Of a DNA stretch of 56,492 nucleotides, positions 24,161-33,247 are shown one piece after another. Source of the stretch: CAZKRU01 sp964555235. GTDB lineage: Bacteria; Verrucomicrobiota; Verrucomicrobiia; Methylacidiphilales; CAMAQI01. The translations under genes and the position numbers were made by a program. The stretch is taken from positions 1 through 56,492 of the forward strand of contig CAZKRU010000020.1 in NCBI GenBank assembly GCA_964555235.1, given 5' to 3'. The notes beneath the pieces were generated by a model. The model made no database searches. It was not told the DNA's origin and was given only the letters and a program-made list of their open reading frames with translations. Position 1 is the stretch's first letter. Each line of letters starts with the position of its first letter.

Positions 24161-26047
24161 ATGCCTTCACTAATATTATTGAACGAGGGAATGGATCGAA
24201 TGGTTTTCCCGTTGGGACGAGCCATGATGCTGATTGGGAATGATCCTCAAGCGGGCATTCGTCTTGAAAATAATGAAATTTCCCAGAATCATGCCTCCAT
24301 TGTTTATATTAATGGGCATTACGTGATACGCGATAATGGCTCGGGGAATGGAACTTTTGTCAATGGTCAGAAAACATCTCAGCGGAAGCTTGCCCATAAT
24401 GATGAAATTCGATTCGGGCCCTACCAATTTCAAGTCGACATGGAAGGGGTGGAGCTGACACAGGAAATTCCACGTCAACAACCGAGTAATCTGGTTCGTC
24501 GCGGACAGGAGTATCGTCGCTCCGTGATTTTGGATCAAGTCAAAGGAACCGAGGCGGCGGGCCCCGTTCAAATCGTCATGGCAGGGAAACGCGCGCCGGC
24601 TCCCGTTCGTGATAATAGCGCGCTCGCTTTTTGGGGCGCGGGAGTGCTTGCGGTTGTGGCGATTATTGGAATTTGGGGATGGCTTCGAATTGAGGAGCTC
24701 AAGACCCGAGTGAAGGAAGAGGTTCAAAAGAATGCCGAACTGACGATGTTGCATGCACAATCAATGGCGGATATTCGAAAAACGCTCTCAATTTCCGAAC
24801 AGCGTGCGAGTGCGCTCGATGCGGATCTTGCTCAAACGAAGATTGATTTGTCACGGGCCAACACCGAACTCACAAAGACCAAATCAGAATTTGAAAGTTT
24901 CCGGGGGAGCAGCGATGCCGGCAAAGCGAAGTTCATGAGCGAGTCGCTTCGTACGGCGACGGAAGAGCTGAAAAAGGCGAATGAAGAATTGAAGACTGTG
25001 AAGCAACAATATGCGGCCTTGGCGGAGGCAAAACCGAAAGCCCCCAAGCCGATTCCAGTACTTGACCCGATAAAAGAGCTGCCTCCCTTGGATTATCCGC
25101 CTGAAGTTGCGCTGATGAAAGATACTCAGGTTCCCGTGATGGTCGGAAATAAAGTCTCAGGAAGTGTCAAAGTACCGCAAGGCCGTGTTTTCACTGTCAC
25201 CGGGTCTGACAAAGAGGATGTTCTGGTCAATATGGATGGTGCCACCGTGCGGATTGCGAAGAGCAATACGAATTTTCAAACGGCATTGGATACAGCCAAT
25301 CTTGCACGGAAGCAGGAAAACGAGCGACTTCACCGTGAGCGAGATCTCCTGATCACGAAGTTGAAGCAGGATGCAATTGCCTCCGAGCAGGCGGAAAGTG
25401 AAAAAGAAAACTTTAAAAAACAGAAAGTCAGTTTCTCGCTCCGAGTGAGTGAGCTCTTAAAAGAAGGGGTGATCGGAACGACGCCTCAGGGGGTCAATGC
25501 ATTCCTCTCCGGAGTTGACTCATCGAAGCTGGTCGTTAGCGAAACCTGGAAGGGCGATGCTTATCCGATGGGGGTTTTTAAGAAGGCAAATAGCGACGTC
25601 CGATATCGCCACTATACAGCGGACTTGGATGAGTTCGCGGCGTTTAAGACGGCGGAAGCCGCTGGAAAAGAATCGGCTCCGATGGTGTTGGAGGCGACGA
25701 CCAAGGAGTTGCCGAAACTGACCGTGGACCAAATGAAGGAAATTGTGGATTCGGTCAATCTCCTTCAGGCGATCACCGATCTGAAGCAAATGCGCAAACA
25801 GAATAATAAAGTGATCTCAGATTCCGATGCCCGGAGATTTGTTCGCGAAGAGGCCCCCAAGTGGAAAAAAGCTGCGGAAAGCGCCGTGGATTTTCAGAAA
25901 AACTATCGTGCGGATTATCCGAGCCGTGAGTGGTTAAAAAAGGTCGCAGTCGCTGCCGAGATGTGTGAAGTCGAGCGCTTGGATTCCTTTGAGTCACAAT
26001 TGAAGCAGATTGATGCGGAGTGGCTTGCCTTGAGAAGTCGGAAATAG
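24161..26047 (+). CDS. FHA-domain, single-helix, coiled-coil protein
   Basis: A 628-residue protein. Residues 1-95 form a forkhead-associated domain that would bind phosphothreonine: LGRAMMLIGND, ISQNHASIVY and DNGSGNGTFVNGQ are the G-R, S-x-x-H and N-G signatures. A membrane helix follows near 150-172 (WGAGVLAVVAIIGIWGWL), then a heptad-rich coiled coil (about 172-290) and a proline-rich linker. The rest (about 305-628) contains a region with VMVGNKVSGSVKVPQGRVFTV, similar in style to SH3-like folds, and further helices. The FHA part is cytoplasmic and the C-terminus extracytoplasmic. It lies divergent from the cyclase gene and may share its regulation. No kinase is nearby, so the partner is unknown. 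Confidence 0.88.
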   Translation: MPSLILLNEGMDRMVFPLGRAMMLIGNDPQAGIRLENNEISQNHASIVYINGHYVIRDNGSGNGTFVNGQKTSQRKLAHNDEIRFGPYQFQVDMEGVELTQEIPRQQPSNLVRRGQEYRRSVILDQVKGTEAAGPVQIVMAGKRAPAPVRDNSALAFWGAGVLAVVAIIGIWGWLRIEELKTRVKEEVQKNAELTMLHAQSMADIRKTLSISEQRASALDADLAQTKIDLSRANTELTKTKSEFESFRGSSDAGKAKFMSESLRTATEELKKANEELKTVKQQYAALAEAKPKAPKPIPVLDPIKELPPLDYPPEVALMKDTQVPVMVGNKVSGSVKVPQGRVFTVTGSDKEDVLVNMDGATVRIAKSNTNFQTALDTANLARKQENERLHRERDLLITKLKQDAIASEQAESEKENFKKQKVSFSLRVSELLKEGVIGTTPQGVNAFLSGVDSSKLVVSETWKGDAYPMGVFKKANSDVRYRHYTADLDEFAAFKTAEAAGKESAPMVLEATTKELPKLTVDQMKEIVDSVNLLQAITDLKQMRKQNNKVISDSDARRFVREEAPKWKKAAESAVDFQKNYRADYPSREWLKKVAVAAEMCEVERLDSFESQLKQIDAEWLALRSRK

Positions 26048-26102
26048 AGCGGCTTCGGAAAAAACTCTTCCCACCCTTGGAAATCGGCTTCATGGTGGTC
26101 GG

Positions 26103-27158
26103 GTGGAGCGCTACGATGTTGTGATTGTGGGGGCGGGGCCGGCGGGGGCGCTTGCGGCCCTGGTATTGTCTCGTGCAGGGCGTCGCGTCGCGTTGCTGGA
26201 TAAGGCGGAATTTCCCAGGGAGAAGTTGTGTGGCGATTGTCTGAATCCCTCCTGCGGAGATTTGTGGGAGAAGTACGGATTGAGGGAGTCGTTTCGAAAA
26301 TTGCCGCAACATCGCATTCGGGGAATCTCGATTGAGCGGGATCACGACACTTTATACGAATCATCGCGACCAGATTCTGCGCCTCCTTTTATCGCGGTGG
26401 AGCGCGCGCTATTGGATCAATGGCTGGTGCAACAGGCGGAGGCTGCGGGAACGGTCTTTTTTCCGGCAACCCGGGTTCAATCTTTGGGAAAAGAGGGGCT
26501 CGTCGTTACGTCGTCCGGAAGTTTTCAGGGGGACTATATTTTGGGAACCGATGGTAGAAATTCAATCATCGCTCGTGAAGCGGGATTGGCGGCGCCGCTG
26601 CGTACCTGCAAACGCGTAGCGTGGCAGGCAACGGTCCCGCTGGAGACGATGGATGACCGGGTCCATCTCCGATTTTTTGCGGAAGGGTATTATGGATTGA
26701 CGCGTGTCAATGAGCGGGATTCGAATCTCTGCCTGGTCCTTCATCCTTCTGCCGCCGGGACTCCCCAAAAAATTGCACATCAATCATTTCCCAAACTGCC
26801 CGCGTGTGTCTGGCACAGTGTTTCGGCAATCACAAGACCTCCGGCGGAATTGGGAAAAGGTCGTGTTTGGCTGGCGGGCGATGCGGCGCGTGTGGTGGAG
26901 CCTTTCACGGGAGAGGGAATTTATTTTGCGATGGCGAGTGGGGAACTTGCGGCATTGGCGATTTTGGAATCAGGCGGGGATGCGGTGAAGGGACTTCAGC
27001 TCTATCGAAAAAGCCATGCAGCACTTTACAAGCGGGCGCGCTTGAATCGAGGCATTCGCTGGCTTTTAGTGAATCCGAAGCGTGCTTACCATGCGACTCC
27101 TTGGTTGGCGCGGATTCCGGGATTAATGGCCAAGTTGGTCCAGCAAATCTTGGGGTAA
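26103..27158 (+). CDS. FAD-dependent oxidoreductase, geranylgeranyl-reductase type
   Basis: A 351-residue flavoprotein with a GTG start 55 nt after the FHA gene. YDVVIVGAGPAGALAAL (4-20) is the FAD Rossmann motif, REKLCGDCLNP near 39-49 is the conserved C-G-x motif of the geranylgeranyl reductase family, GTDGRNSIIAREAGL near 142 is the second FAD motif, and WLAGDAARVVEPFTGEGI near 258-275 contacts the flavin ribityl. Such enzymes saturate isoprenoid chains or oxidise lipid-linked substrates. Reduction of a menaquinone side chain or carotenoid-type isoprenoid is possible, given mqnD and dxs in the window, but that is inference. It converges with the next gene with only 1 nt between the stops. 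Confidence 0.9.
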   Translation: MERYDVVIVGAGPAGALAALVLSRAGRRVALLDKAEFPREKLCGDCLNPSCGDLWEKYGLRESFRKLPQHRIRGISIERDHDTLYESSRPDSAPPFIAVERALLDQWLVQQAEAAGTVFFPATRVQSLGKEGLVVTSSGSFQGDYILGTDGRNSIIAREAGLAAPLRTCKRVAWQATVPLETMDDRVHLRFFAEGYYGLTRVNERDSNLCLVLHPSAAGTPQKIAHQSFPKLPACVWHSVSAITRPPAELGKGRVWLAGDAARVVEPFTGEGIYFAMASGELAALAILESGGDAVKGLQLYRKSHAALYKRARLNRGIRWLLVNPKRAYHATPWLARIPGLMAKLVQQILG

Positions 27159-27159
27159 C

Positions 27160-28527
27160 TTATAGTTCAATCGCTACGCCTGGGGGTGGAATGACCACGC
27201 GCATCTTCGGCTTCTGATCGGCAAGCTGTTGACGAAACCATTCCATCGATTCGGGATCTCCATGAACCAGGACGCAAACCGATGGATCTGTTTTTAAAAT
27301 GTAACTCAACAAATCTTCGCGTTGTGCGTGCGCGGTGAGATCGAATTTTGAAACACGACATTTAATGGCCTGTGGGCCCTCTTGATGATCAAGCTCGACC
27401 TCGCCTCCCTTGGGAGTCTTGAGGAGACGTCCTGCCGGAGAAGTCGGATCACAGTACCCGACAAAAAAAATGCCGTGCCGCGGCTCCGAGAGAAAACGTT
27501 GTGCGACGACGTTAGACAAAGTCTTTTCGTTCATCATTCCCGAGCTGATCAAATAAATTTCTCCGCGTCGGGGCCGTAATTCATGGAGGCGACGCCCGTC
27601 CAGAACTTCCGGGGCAATGTCCTTTAAAAGCGAGAGCCCCTGGTGGTGACGTGAGGTGCGGGCGGAAATTTTGTCGTAGACTTGGGTCAGGCTTCGTCCC
27701 AATCCGCCAATATAGAGTGGACCTTTCGGAAGGCGTCGCTGGCGTTGAAGTTCGTAGATCAGTGTGAGGGTTTCCTGGGTTTTTCCCAAGGCGAAGACCG
27801 GAATCAAGGCGGCACCCCCGTCGCGAAAAACTCCCTGAATGGCGTCAACGAGTTTATCGACTTCGTTTTCCCGGCTGGAGATCGAGGGATGTGCGCCCCG
27901 GGTGGTTTCGGTAATTAAAACATCCAATTTTTCCTCGGGAAAATCAGCGCCATGACAAAGGGTCTGTTCCTTGAAATTCACATCGCCTGTGTAGAAAATT
28001 CGTTTTCCGCGATGATTCCATTCTACGCCCACGGAGCCGAGGACATGGCCGGCATCGTGGAATTGAAAGGTGACGGGTGCTTGATCGGGATTCGGTTCGC
28101 CGGAGAGCGAAAAACAGCGTGAGGTTCCACACGGGCGAAAGCGTTCTTTTGCTTTGTCGACTTCCTTGTGGGTGTAGAGAGGGAATTCAGCAATGCCGAG
28201 CTCCACCTTTTGCTTGAGCATGACCTCGATGGAATTGTGAAGGAGCGGGTCGGCTAAAAGCGAGGTCCCCTCACTCATAAAAACTGGAGCTTTCGGCTGT
28301 TGACGCATGAGCAGTGGGAGTGCGCCGAGGTGATCGTGGTGGGCGTGACTGAGGAAAATCGCCTGAATAGAGTCTGAAGGGAGCGTGCTGATCAGTGGAG
28401 TGGCTTCCAACCCTTCACGACGAGGGTGCATCCCTGCATCGACGACCACACGTCCATCGCCATCGAAATCGAGAAGGTAGGAATTGGCGCCGATTTCGTT
28501 TCCACGAGTGAGGTTTGTCAATCTCAC
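27160..28527 (-). CDS. MBL-fold/beta-CASP RNA nuclease-like protein
   Basis: A 455-residue protein with a metallo-beta-lactamase domain (FLSHAHHDHLGAL, HxHxDH at 61-66; HDAGHVLGS near 157; YTGDVNF near 179) interrupted by a beta-CASP domain and closed by an RMMBL-like C-terminus (HGDPESMEWFRQQL). The family comprises zinc-dependent RNases of the CPSF73/RNase J group. It starts with GTG 4 nt after the hybrid regulator gene, so the two are co-transcribed and probably co-translated. Processing of RNA in the cytoplasm is the likely role. The link with a transcriptional regulator may reflect local autoregulation rather than a shared pathway. Confidence 0.9.
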   Translation of the reverse strand: MRLTNLTRGNEIGANSYLLDFDGDGRVVVDAGMHPRREGLEATPLISTLPSDSIQAIFLSHAHHDHLGALPLLMRQQPKAPVFMSEGTSLLADPLLHNSIEVMLKQKVELGIAEFPLYTHKEVDKAKERFRPCGTSRCFSLSGEPNPDQAPVTFQFHDAGHVLGSVGVEWNHRGKRIFYTGDVNFKEQTLCHGADFPEEKLDVLITETTRGAHPSISSRENEVDKLVDAIQGVFRDGGAALIPVFALGKTQETLTLIYELQRQRRLPKGPLYIGGLGRSLTQVYDKISARTSRHHQGLSLLKDIAPEVLDGRRLHELRPRRGEIYLISSGMMNEKTLSNVVAQRFLSEPRHGIFFVGYCDPTSPAGRLLKTPKGGEVELDHQEGPQAIKCRVSKFDLTAHAQREDLLSYILKTDPSVCVLVHGDPESMEWFRQQLADQKPKMRVVIPPPGVAIEL

Positions 28528-28531
28528 GGGG

Positions 28532-29680
28532 TTAATGTCCCTGAAGACTTCGGATTTTGTCGGTTTTTTTAGCGCGTTCCGCGAGGGCGGTGGCGACGGC
28601 GGTTCCTCGAGGAATTACGGAATACCTCGCTACCAGTTTGGTTGGCAGGACCATATTGACAGGCATTTGCGGGGCTTGAATTTCGCCCATCAGATAGGTT
28701 GCTGCCATTTGGCCCATCTGTTCCGCATAAATTTCAATGGAGGTCAGCGGCGGATCCGTGATCAGGCCGTAAAGATTATTGTCGAATCCGACGATGGAGA
28801 CTTCTTTCGGAATGTTGATTTCCAAGGCGCGGAGTTCCGTAATCAGTTCGAAGGCCTCCCGGTCGCTGGCACAGATAATGACGGTGGGGCGAACCGGCAT
28901 CTCACTAAAGAGCACGGCGGCGCGATGGGCGCATTCGGGATCATGGGGTCCTTTGAACATGAGATCCGTGACGGGCATGAGGCCGGATTCCTCCATGGTA
29001 GAAGTGTAGCCATAGGCCCGCTCTTGAAATCCGTGATGTGTATCGAGGCCGACGGTGTAATATCCGAGATCCCGGTGTCCTTCCGAAATTAAATGTCGGA
29101 CCATCTGTTCCATCCCTCCCACGTTGTCCGTACAAACTCGGCCGATATCCTGCTGATGAATCGTGGCATTTCCGACGACGACAGCGGGAAATTTATTTTC
29201 AAGAACCCACTGGCGGATTCGGGGTTCGGCAAATCCGGCCAATGCCACGCCTTTGCCTCCGTCATCGCGGAATTTTTTGAGGGTGGCTAATTTGTTGGGG
29301 AAGTTCGTGAAATCGCCTCGGAAGTAGGTTTCGTATCCGGCTTGAAACATGGCGTCTTCGAAGCCGATAAAATAATCCTGAATGACGCCGTAACAGTTGA
29401 GGATAAGGCTGTTGTTGATGAAAAAGGCCGCCATTGGGCGCGTGGCGGGAAACGCATGGCACTCCCAAGAGGAGCCCTTGGAGGCGATAAGGTCTTCATG
29501 GGCGAGCTGGGCAAGCGCCTCCTCAAATGCAATGCGAGGGATTCGGGTCATCGCGATGAGGTCTTCGGTCGGGGGGAGTTTGGGCCCAAAAAAGCCACAG
29601 CGCACCAAGGCGCGAAGGAGAGAGGTGGCGCGACGCTGAACTCCCTCACGATAGTCCCAGGATTCTTCTAAGGCTTGCAC
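28532..29680 (-). CDS. Hybrid transcription regulator: GntR-like HTH plus LacI-type sensor (first)
   Basis: A 382-residue regulator. Residues about 10-75 form a winged-helix region (RATSLLRALVRCGFFGPKLPPTEDLIAMTRIPR) of GntR type, and 85-365 a LacI/periplasmic-binding-like sensor with VVVGNATIHQQDIGRVCTDN, GGMEQMVRHLISEGHRDLGYY, VIICASDREAFEL and VSIVGFDNN. Such hybrids are common in Verrucomicrobia and Lentisphaerae, where they often answer to sugars. It starts with GTG behind a purine-rich aagagagaa. It is a paralog of the regulator at 38660-39832 (shared VVGNATIHQQD/MVGNTTVYQQD and CASDREAFEL/CGSDRDAFEL). It is coupled to the beta-CASP gene downstream and divergent from the CxxC protein gene, which it may control. 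Confidence 0.93.
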   Translation of the reverse strand: MQALEESWDYREGVQRRATSLLRALVRCGFFGPKLPPTEDLIAMTRIPRIAFEEALAQLAHEDLIASKGSSWECHAFPATRPMAAFFINNSLILNCYGVIQDYFIGFEDAMFQAGYETYFRGDFTNFPNKLATLKKFRDDGGKGVALAGFAEPRIRQWVLENKFPAVVVGNATIHQQDIGRVCTDNVGGMEQMVRHLISEGHRDLGYYTVGLDTHHGFQERAYGYTSTMEESGLMPVTDLMFKGPHDPECAHRAAVLFSEMPVRPTVIICASDREAFELITELRALEINIPKEVSIVGFDNNLYGLITDPPLTSIEIYAEQMGQMAATYLMGEIQAPQMPVNMVLPTKLVARYSVIPRGTAVATALAERAKKTDKIRSLQGH

Positions 29681-29725
29681 TTCTCTCTTTCTACCGAACC
29701 GCCTTGATAAAATGAAGCTCTAAAG

Positions 29726-29754
29726 TTGACAAAGACTTTCAGGCTCATTACAAC
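29726..29754 (+). promoter_or_regulatory. Sigma70-type promoter, possibly giving a leaderless transcript
   Basis: TTGACA (29726-29731), a 17-nt spacer and TACAAC (29749-29754) precede the GTG at 29761 by 6 nt, so the expected transcription start falls at the start codon. It lies in the 80-nt divergent gap beside the hybrid regulator gene. Confidence 0.55.
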
Positions 29755-29760
29755 CGAGCC

Positions 29761-30144
29761 GTGTTGCGACGTCTCGGAATCATTTTAGCCTGCGTGGCCT
29801 CCCTTCAAATTATGGGAGGGCACTGGGCCGTATTGCAGACGGTTGCCTGGGCGGGAATGATTGTCGAGTACACACGCTCGTATGGATTGGAATCCGGGGT
29901 GGAGAAGACATTTGACGGAGATCACCCGTGTCATATGTGTGTGAAGGTCGAAAAAGGTCGCGTTCAGGAGGAAAAGCAGACTCCCAAAGACGTTGATCTG
30001 AAGCTTCTCAAAAAAGGGGAGCTCTTTTATTTGCAAGCCGTCGTTCTTCCTCGCGCGAACGCCTTTGCGAATTTCACTTGGGACGAAAACGTTTTTAGTT
30101 TTGTTTCGCGCGTTGACGCGCCCCCGACTCCGCCCCCGGCGTAA
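29761..30144 (+). CDS. Small secreted/membrane protein with an HPCHMC motif, upstream of a TonB receptor
   Basis: A 127-residue protein. The N-terminus RRLGIILACVASLQIMGGHWAVLQTVAWAGMI looks like a signal peptide or an N-terminal anchor. The mature part has FDGDHPCHMCVKVEKG near residues 57-72 with a CxxC pair and His, then a charged segment and a proline-rich end. Similar short proteins with an H-P-C-x-x-C motif are found next to TonB-dependent receptors, sometimes linked to copper or other metals. Metal binding is inferred from the motif. GTG 29761 is the likely start; no separate ribosome binding site is visible because the promoter abuts it. It is followed 131 nt later by the receptor gene. 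Confidence 0.72.
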   Translation: MLRRLGIILACVASLQIMGGHWAVLQTVAWAGMIVEYTRSYGLESGVEKTFDGDHPCHMCVKVEKGRVQEEKQTPKDVDLKLLKKGELFYLQAVVLPRANAFANFTWDENVFSFVSRVDAPPTPPPA

Positions 30145-30166
30145 CGCGGCGGGTTTTTATTTGGTC

Positions 30167-30231
30167 GGGACGCCTCTTCGAGGGGTCCTTATCTGTTCGA
30201 ATCACGGATGCCTCGTAGAGGCGTCCTTACC
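30167..30231. repeat. Palindromic repeat family A, divergent copy
   Basis: gggacgcctcttcgagg on the left and cctcgtagaggcgtcc on the right share the ggacgcctc termini of family A but have a different loop. It lies between the CxxC protein and the TonB receptor genes. Confidence 0.6.
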
Positions 30232-30275
30232 ATTAAGGTCGGCGCGAATTCAATCGCGTCAAAAAGGGATTTATC

Positions 30276-32378
30276 ATGTTCAGAAAGTTATTCTCAGTCA
30301 TCGTGCTGGCAGCGGTTTCAACGCTGTCGGCGGCACCTGCTCCTCAAAAACCGAAACCCGCAGCAACCCTTCCGGAAGTCGTGGTGACAGCCAAAGAAGA
30401 TCAGGGGGAACCCTCTCTTACCGTTCCCAGTAGCGAATCAGCGGCACAAAAATTGAACAAAGTGGCCGGCGGTACCAACTTGATTAAGGGGGAGGAGTTG
30501 AAAAAAGGACGCGTTAATACCTGGCGGGATGTTTTTCAGAATGCTCCCGGAGTCTATGTGCAACCTCGCTTTGGAGCGGAAGAAGCGAGGGTCTCGATCC
30601 GTGGATCTGGCGCGCAACGCACGTTTCACGGACGAGGCTTGGCGGTGCTTCAGGATGGGATTCCGGTGAATTTCACCGACGGAGCGTTTGATATGCAATC
30701 GATTGAGCCGTTGGCGAGTGACTACGTTTCGGTCTGGCGCGGAGGAAATGCCCTTCGTTATGGGGCTGCAAACCTTGGAGGGGCTGTTGATTTTATCTCC
30801 CAGACCGGATACACGGCGGATCGCGCTCAGATTCGAACGGAGTATGGAAGTTTCGATACGAAACGAGGCCAAATCAGTACCGGAGATGTCGTTGGACCAG
30901 TTGATTATTATCTCAGTCTCAACGCACTGAGCCAGAATGGGTATCGCAATTACAGTCAGCAGGATTCCCAAAAGCTTGTGAGTAATCTCGGCTGGAAATT
31001 GAATTCAAACTGGGAAAATCGGGCCTATCTGACGGCGGTGAATACGAGATCTCAACTCCCCGGAAATCTGACCAAGGCGCAATTAGAAAAGGATCCGACT
31101 CAGGCGGCCGCTGCCAATATCGCGTTGAATCAACAGCGCAATTTTGAGTTGGTCCGACTCGCGGATAAGCTCTCATGGAAGGACAAAGAGCAGTCCTTGG
31201 ATCTGAGTGCGTATGGATCCTGGAAAGATCTGGATCACCCGATTTCGATTTGGGTCGATCAGGAGAGTCTGGATCTCGGAACCCGGGTGGCCTATGAGAA
31301 CGAAAGTGAGCTCTTCGGCCGCAAAAACCGGGCGACGATTGGAGCGAACTTCGGGTATGGAACCGTAAACGCGAATCAGTTCGTGAATAATACCGGAACT
31401 CGCGGTGCTCAGAACGCGGACGCCAGTCAGATGTCGCAACATGAGGATCTCTTTTTTGAGAATCAGCATTATCTCACGGAAAAATTCGCGCTGGTGGCGG
31501 GAAGCCAATTGACCCGAGATAGTCGGGATAATACGGATCATTTCTTGGGAGACGGCAATCAGACACTGCACGAGAGTTATACTTCGTGGAACCCAAAAGT
31601 CGGCGCGTTGTATGACTTCACTCCGGACATTGTTGGGTTTGTGAACTTCTCGCGTTCTTCCGAACCTCCGACTTTCTCGGAATTGGGGAGTGCGTCAGTC
31701 GCAGGGATTCGCCCGATCGATCAACAAATTGCGCACACGGTTGAAGTCGGTTCACGCGGAGAGGCGGATCGCTTTGAGTGGGACGCTACTTGGTATTATG
31801 CCTGGCTGCAGGACGAATATCTGACAGTGAATAATGGAGCGGGAGTGAGTCTTGGAACGACGAACGCCACGGCGACGCATCACCAGGGACTTGAGCTCGG
31901 TCTCAAAACGAAAATCTGGGAGGGGCTCTGGGAATCAGGGACGGCGAAGGATTCCGAGCAAGATCTGATCTCCATTCGTCAAACCTATCTCTGGAGTCGA
32001 TTCCAGTTTGATAGCGATCCGATTTATGGGAGTAATTCCATCGGCGGATTTCCAGAACATGTCTATCGCGCGGAATTGGTGTACGAGCATCCGAATGGCT
32101 TCTATGTGGGGCCGAATGTCGACTGGGTTCCAACCAAAGCACCGGTCGATCACGCCAATACGCTCTTTGCGGAGCAGTATGTAACGATGGGAGCGAAGAT
32201 CGGATTTCGGCAGCGCAAAGGTTTCTCCGTTTATTTGGAAGCGAAGAATCTCTTTGATGCGAGATATGCGGCGACGACGGGAGTCATTGCGGATGCACGG
32301 GTGACGGGAAGTAACTCGGCGCAGTTCCTTGCGGGTGATGCTCGGGCCTTTTACGGAGGAGTCGAATACCGCTGGTAA
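30276..32378 (+). CDS. TonB-dependent outer-membrane receptor
   Basis: A 700-residue receptor. A signal peptide (MFRKLFSVIVLAAVSTLSAA) is followed by LPEVVVTAKE near 33-42, a TonB-box-like segment, then a plug domain (about 60-175) with RVNTWRDVFQNAPGV, RVSIRGSGAQRTFHGRGLAV and RYGAANLGGAVDFIS, and a 22-strand barrel with alternating aromatic strands, ending in EYRW, the terminal aromatic needed for outer-membrane insertion. The plug wording suggests the FecA/siderophore-type group, but the ligand cannot be told. A good ribosome binding site (aaaggga) lies upstream of ATG 30276. The adjacent HPCHMC protein points to metal uptake; this is inference. Confidence 0.93.
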   Translation: MFRKLFSVIVLAAVSTLSAAPAPQKPKPAATLPEVVVTAKEDQGEPSLTVPSSESAAQKLNKVAGGTNLIKGEELKKGRVNTWRDVFQNAPGVYVQPRFGAEEARVSIRGSGAQRTFHGRGLAVLQDGIPVNFTDGAFDMQSIEPLASDYVSVWRGGNALRYGAANLGGAVDFISQTGYTADRAQIRTEYGSFDTKRGQISTGDVVGPVDYYLSLNALSQNGYRNYSQQDSQKLVSNLGWKLNSNWENRAYLTAVNTRSQLPGNLTKAQLEKDPTQAAAANIALNQQRNFELVRLADKLSWKDKEQSLDLSAYGSWKDLDHPISIWVDQESLDLGTRVAYENESELFGRKNRATIGANFGYGTVNANQFVNNTGTRGAQNADASQMSQHEDLFFENQHYLTEKFALVAGSQLTRDSRDNTDHFLGDGNQTLHESYTSWNPKVGALYDFTPDIVGFVNFSRSSEPPTFSELGSASVAGIRPIDQQIAHTVEVGSRGEADRFEWDATWYYAWLQDEYLTVNNGAGVSLGTTNATATHHQGLELGLKTKIWEGLWESGTAKDSEQDLISIRQTYLWSRFQFDSDPIYGSNSIGGFPEHVYRAELVYEHPNGFYVGPNVDWVPTKAPVDHANTLFAEQYVTMGAKIGFRQRKGFSVYLEAKNLFDARYAATTGVIADARVTGSNSAQFLAGDARAFYGGVEYRW

Positions 32379-32545
32379 ACGATTCATTGCCTGTGAATCC
32401 TAAATCCATCCGAAATCTTCACCGTTGGCCACATCATGCACAGAATTTCGATGCTTTGACCCCCACCAACCTTGTAGGGATTCTGTGAGTTTTGTGGCAA
32501 ATCAAAGCGGCTTGCTTTGTCGTAAAGGAGAGCCATGATGGTGGC

Positions 32546-32950
32546 ATGCCTGAAATTCTTCTCTTTGCGCAACATGGTGCTTCTAAAATTACCCCTCGGA
32601 TCATTGAAGATCTGATGCACAAACTTCCGCTGTTGAAGGTCGAATTTACGCAAATCCATGCCCCCAAATATCCGCATCTGGTTGATCAACTCGAATTTCT
32701 TGCGGATGTGGTGGAGGACTGTATGGAGGGGGCGTACAAGGATCTGCCTTATGTGGCGTTGGCCGGGGCTGCGTTTGCGCTGATTTATGTTCATAAGCAA
32801 CAGGATTTGATTCCGGATTCCCTTCCTGAATTTGGAATGGCAGATGATTCGTTAATCGTCCGAGCAATTTTGACCGACCATGAGCGCGATCTGAAAGCTT
32901 ATGCGGCTTGCCTCGGATTCGAGTGGGCCGGAATCACAACGAAGCCCTAA
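32546..32950 (+). CDS. DUF1232 (YkvA-like) protein
   Basis: A 134-residue protein. The segment YVHKQQDLIPDSLPEFGMADDSLIVRAIL near 80-108 is the DUF1232 core (D-L-I-P-D-x-x-P...G..DD). Unlike typical members it lacks a clearly hydrophobic helix, although ALAGAAFALIYV precedes the core. ATG 32546 is chosen because the N-terminus MPEILLFAQHG follows. aaaggag at 32524-32530 is 15 nt away, which is long, so another start is possible. DUF1232 function is unknown. It stands alone, downstream of the TonB receptor with 167 nt between. Confidence 0.75.
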   Translation: MPEILLFAQHGASKITPRIIEDLMHKLPLLKVEFTQIHAPKYPHLVDQLEFLADVVEDCMEGAYKDLPYVALAGAAFALIYVHKQQDLIPDSLPEFGMADDSLIVRAILTDHERDLKAYAACLGFEWAGITTKP

Positions 32951-33049
32951 GATTTGGTAGGGATGTGTCATCTAATTGTCACATATTCTCCATATAATAT
33001 TGGCACGGGGTTTGCTATATTCCTTGTGAACTTTAAACGGAGGAATGCT

Positions 33050-33247
33050 ATGAAACTAATGAACGGAATCGCAGAGTTCGATGTCGCAACGATGGAGGCT
33101 TTGGTCCAAACGGATCCAATGCTTCGGATGGCGCATCGGGCCTTAGAAGAGATGGGTACGGATCGAAAGAAAGGGCTGCTCGCTCTTTATTGCTCCTATG
33201 TCTTGGGATCTTCCACGCCGGAGGAAGCCTGGGTTCTAAATAATTAA
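33050..33247 (+). CDS. 65-residue hypothetical protein
   Basis: A short gene with a strong ribosome binding site (acggagga) 6 nt before ATG 33050. The product MKLMNGIAEFDVATM... is acidic-amphipathic and helical, with a hydrophobic C-terminal helix (GLLALYCSYVLG), and has no recognised domain. A perfect TATAAT lies at 32993-32998 but no properly spaced -35 box is visible. It converges with ribokinase, the stops overlapping by 4 nt. Codon use and the ribosome binding site make it a credible gene. Confidence 0.65.
   Translation: MKLMNGIAEFDVATMEALVQTDPMLRMAHRALEEMGTDRKKGLLALYCSYVLGSSTPEEAWVLNN

Noticed and set aside
32976..32998. TTGTCA/TATAAT as a full promoter for the 65-residue protein
   Set aside because: The -10 box is perfect but the spacing is only 11 nt; no alternative -35 box is at 16-18 nt.
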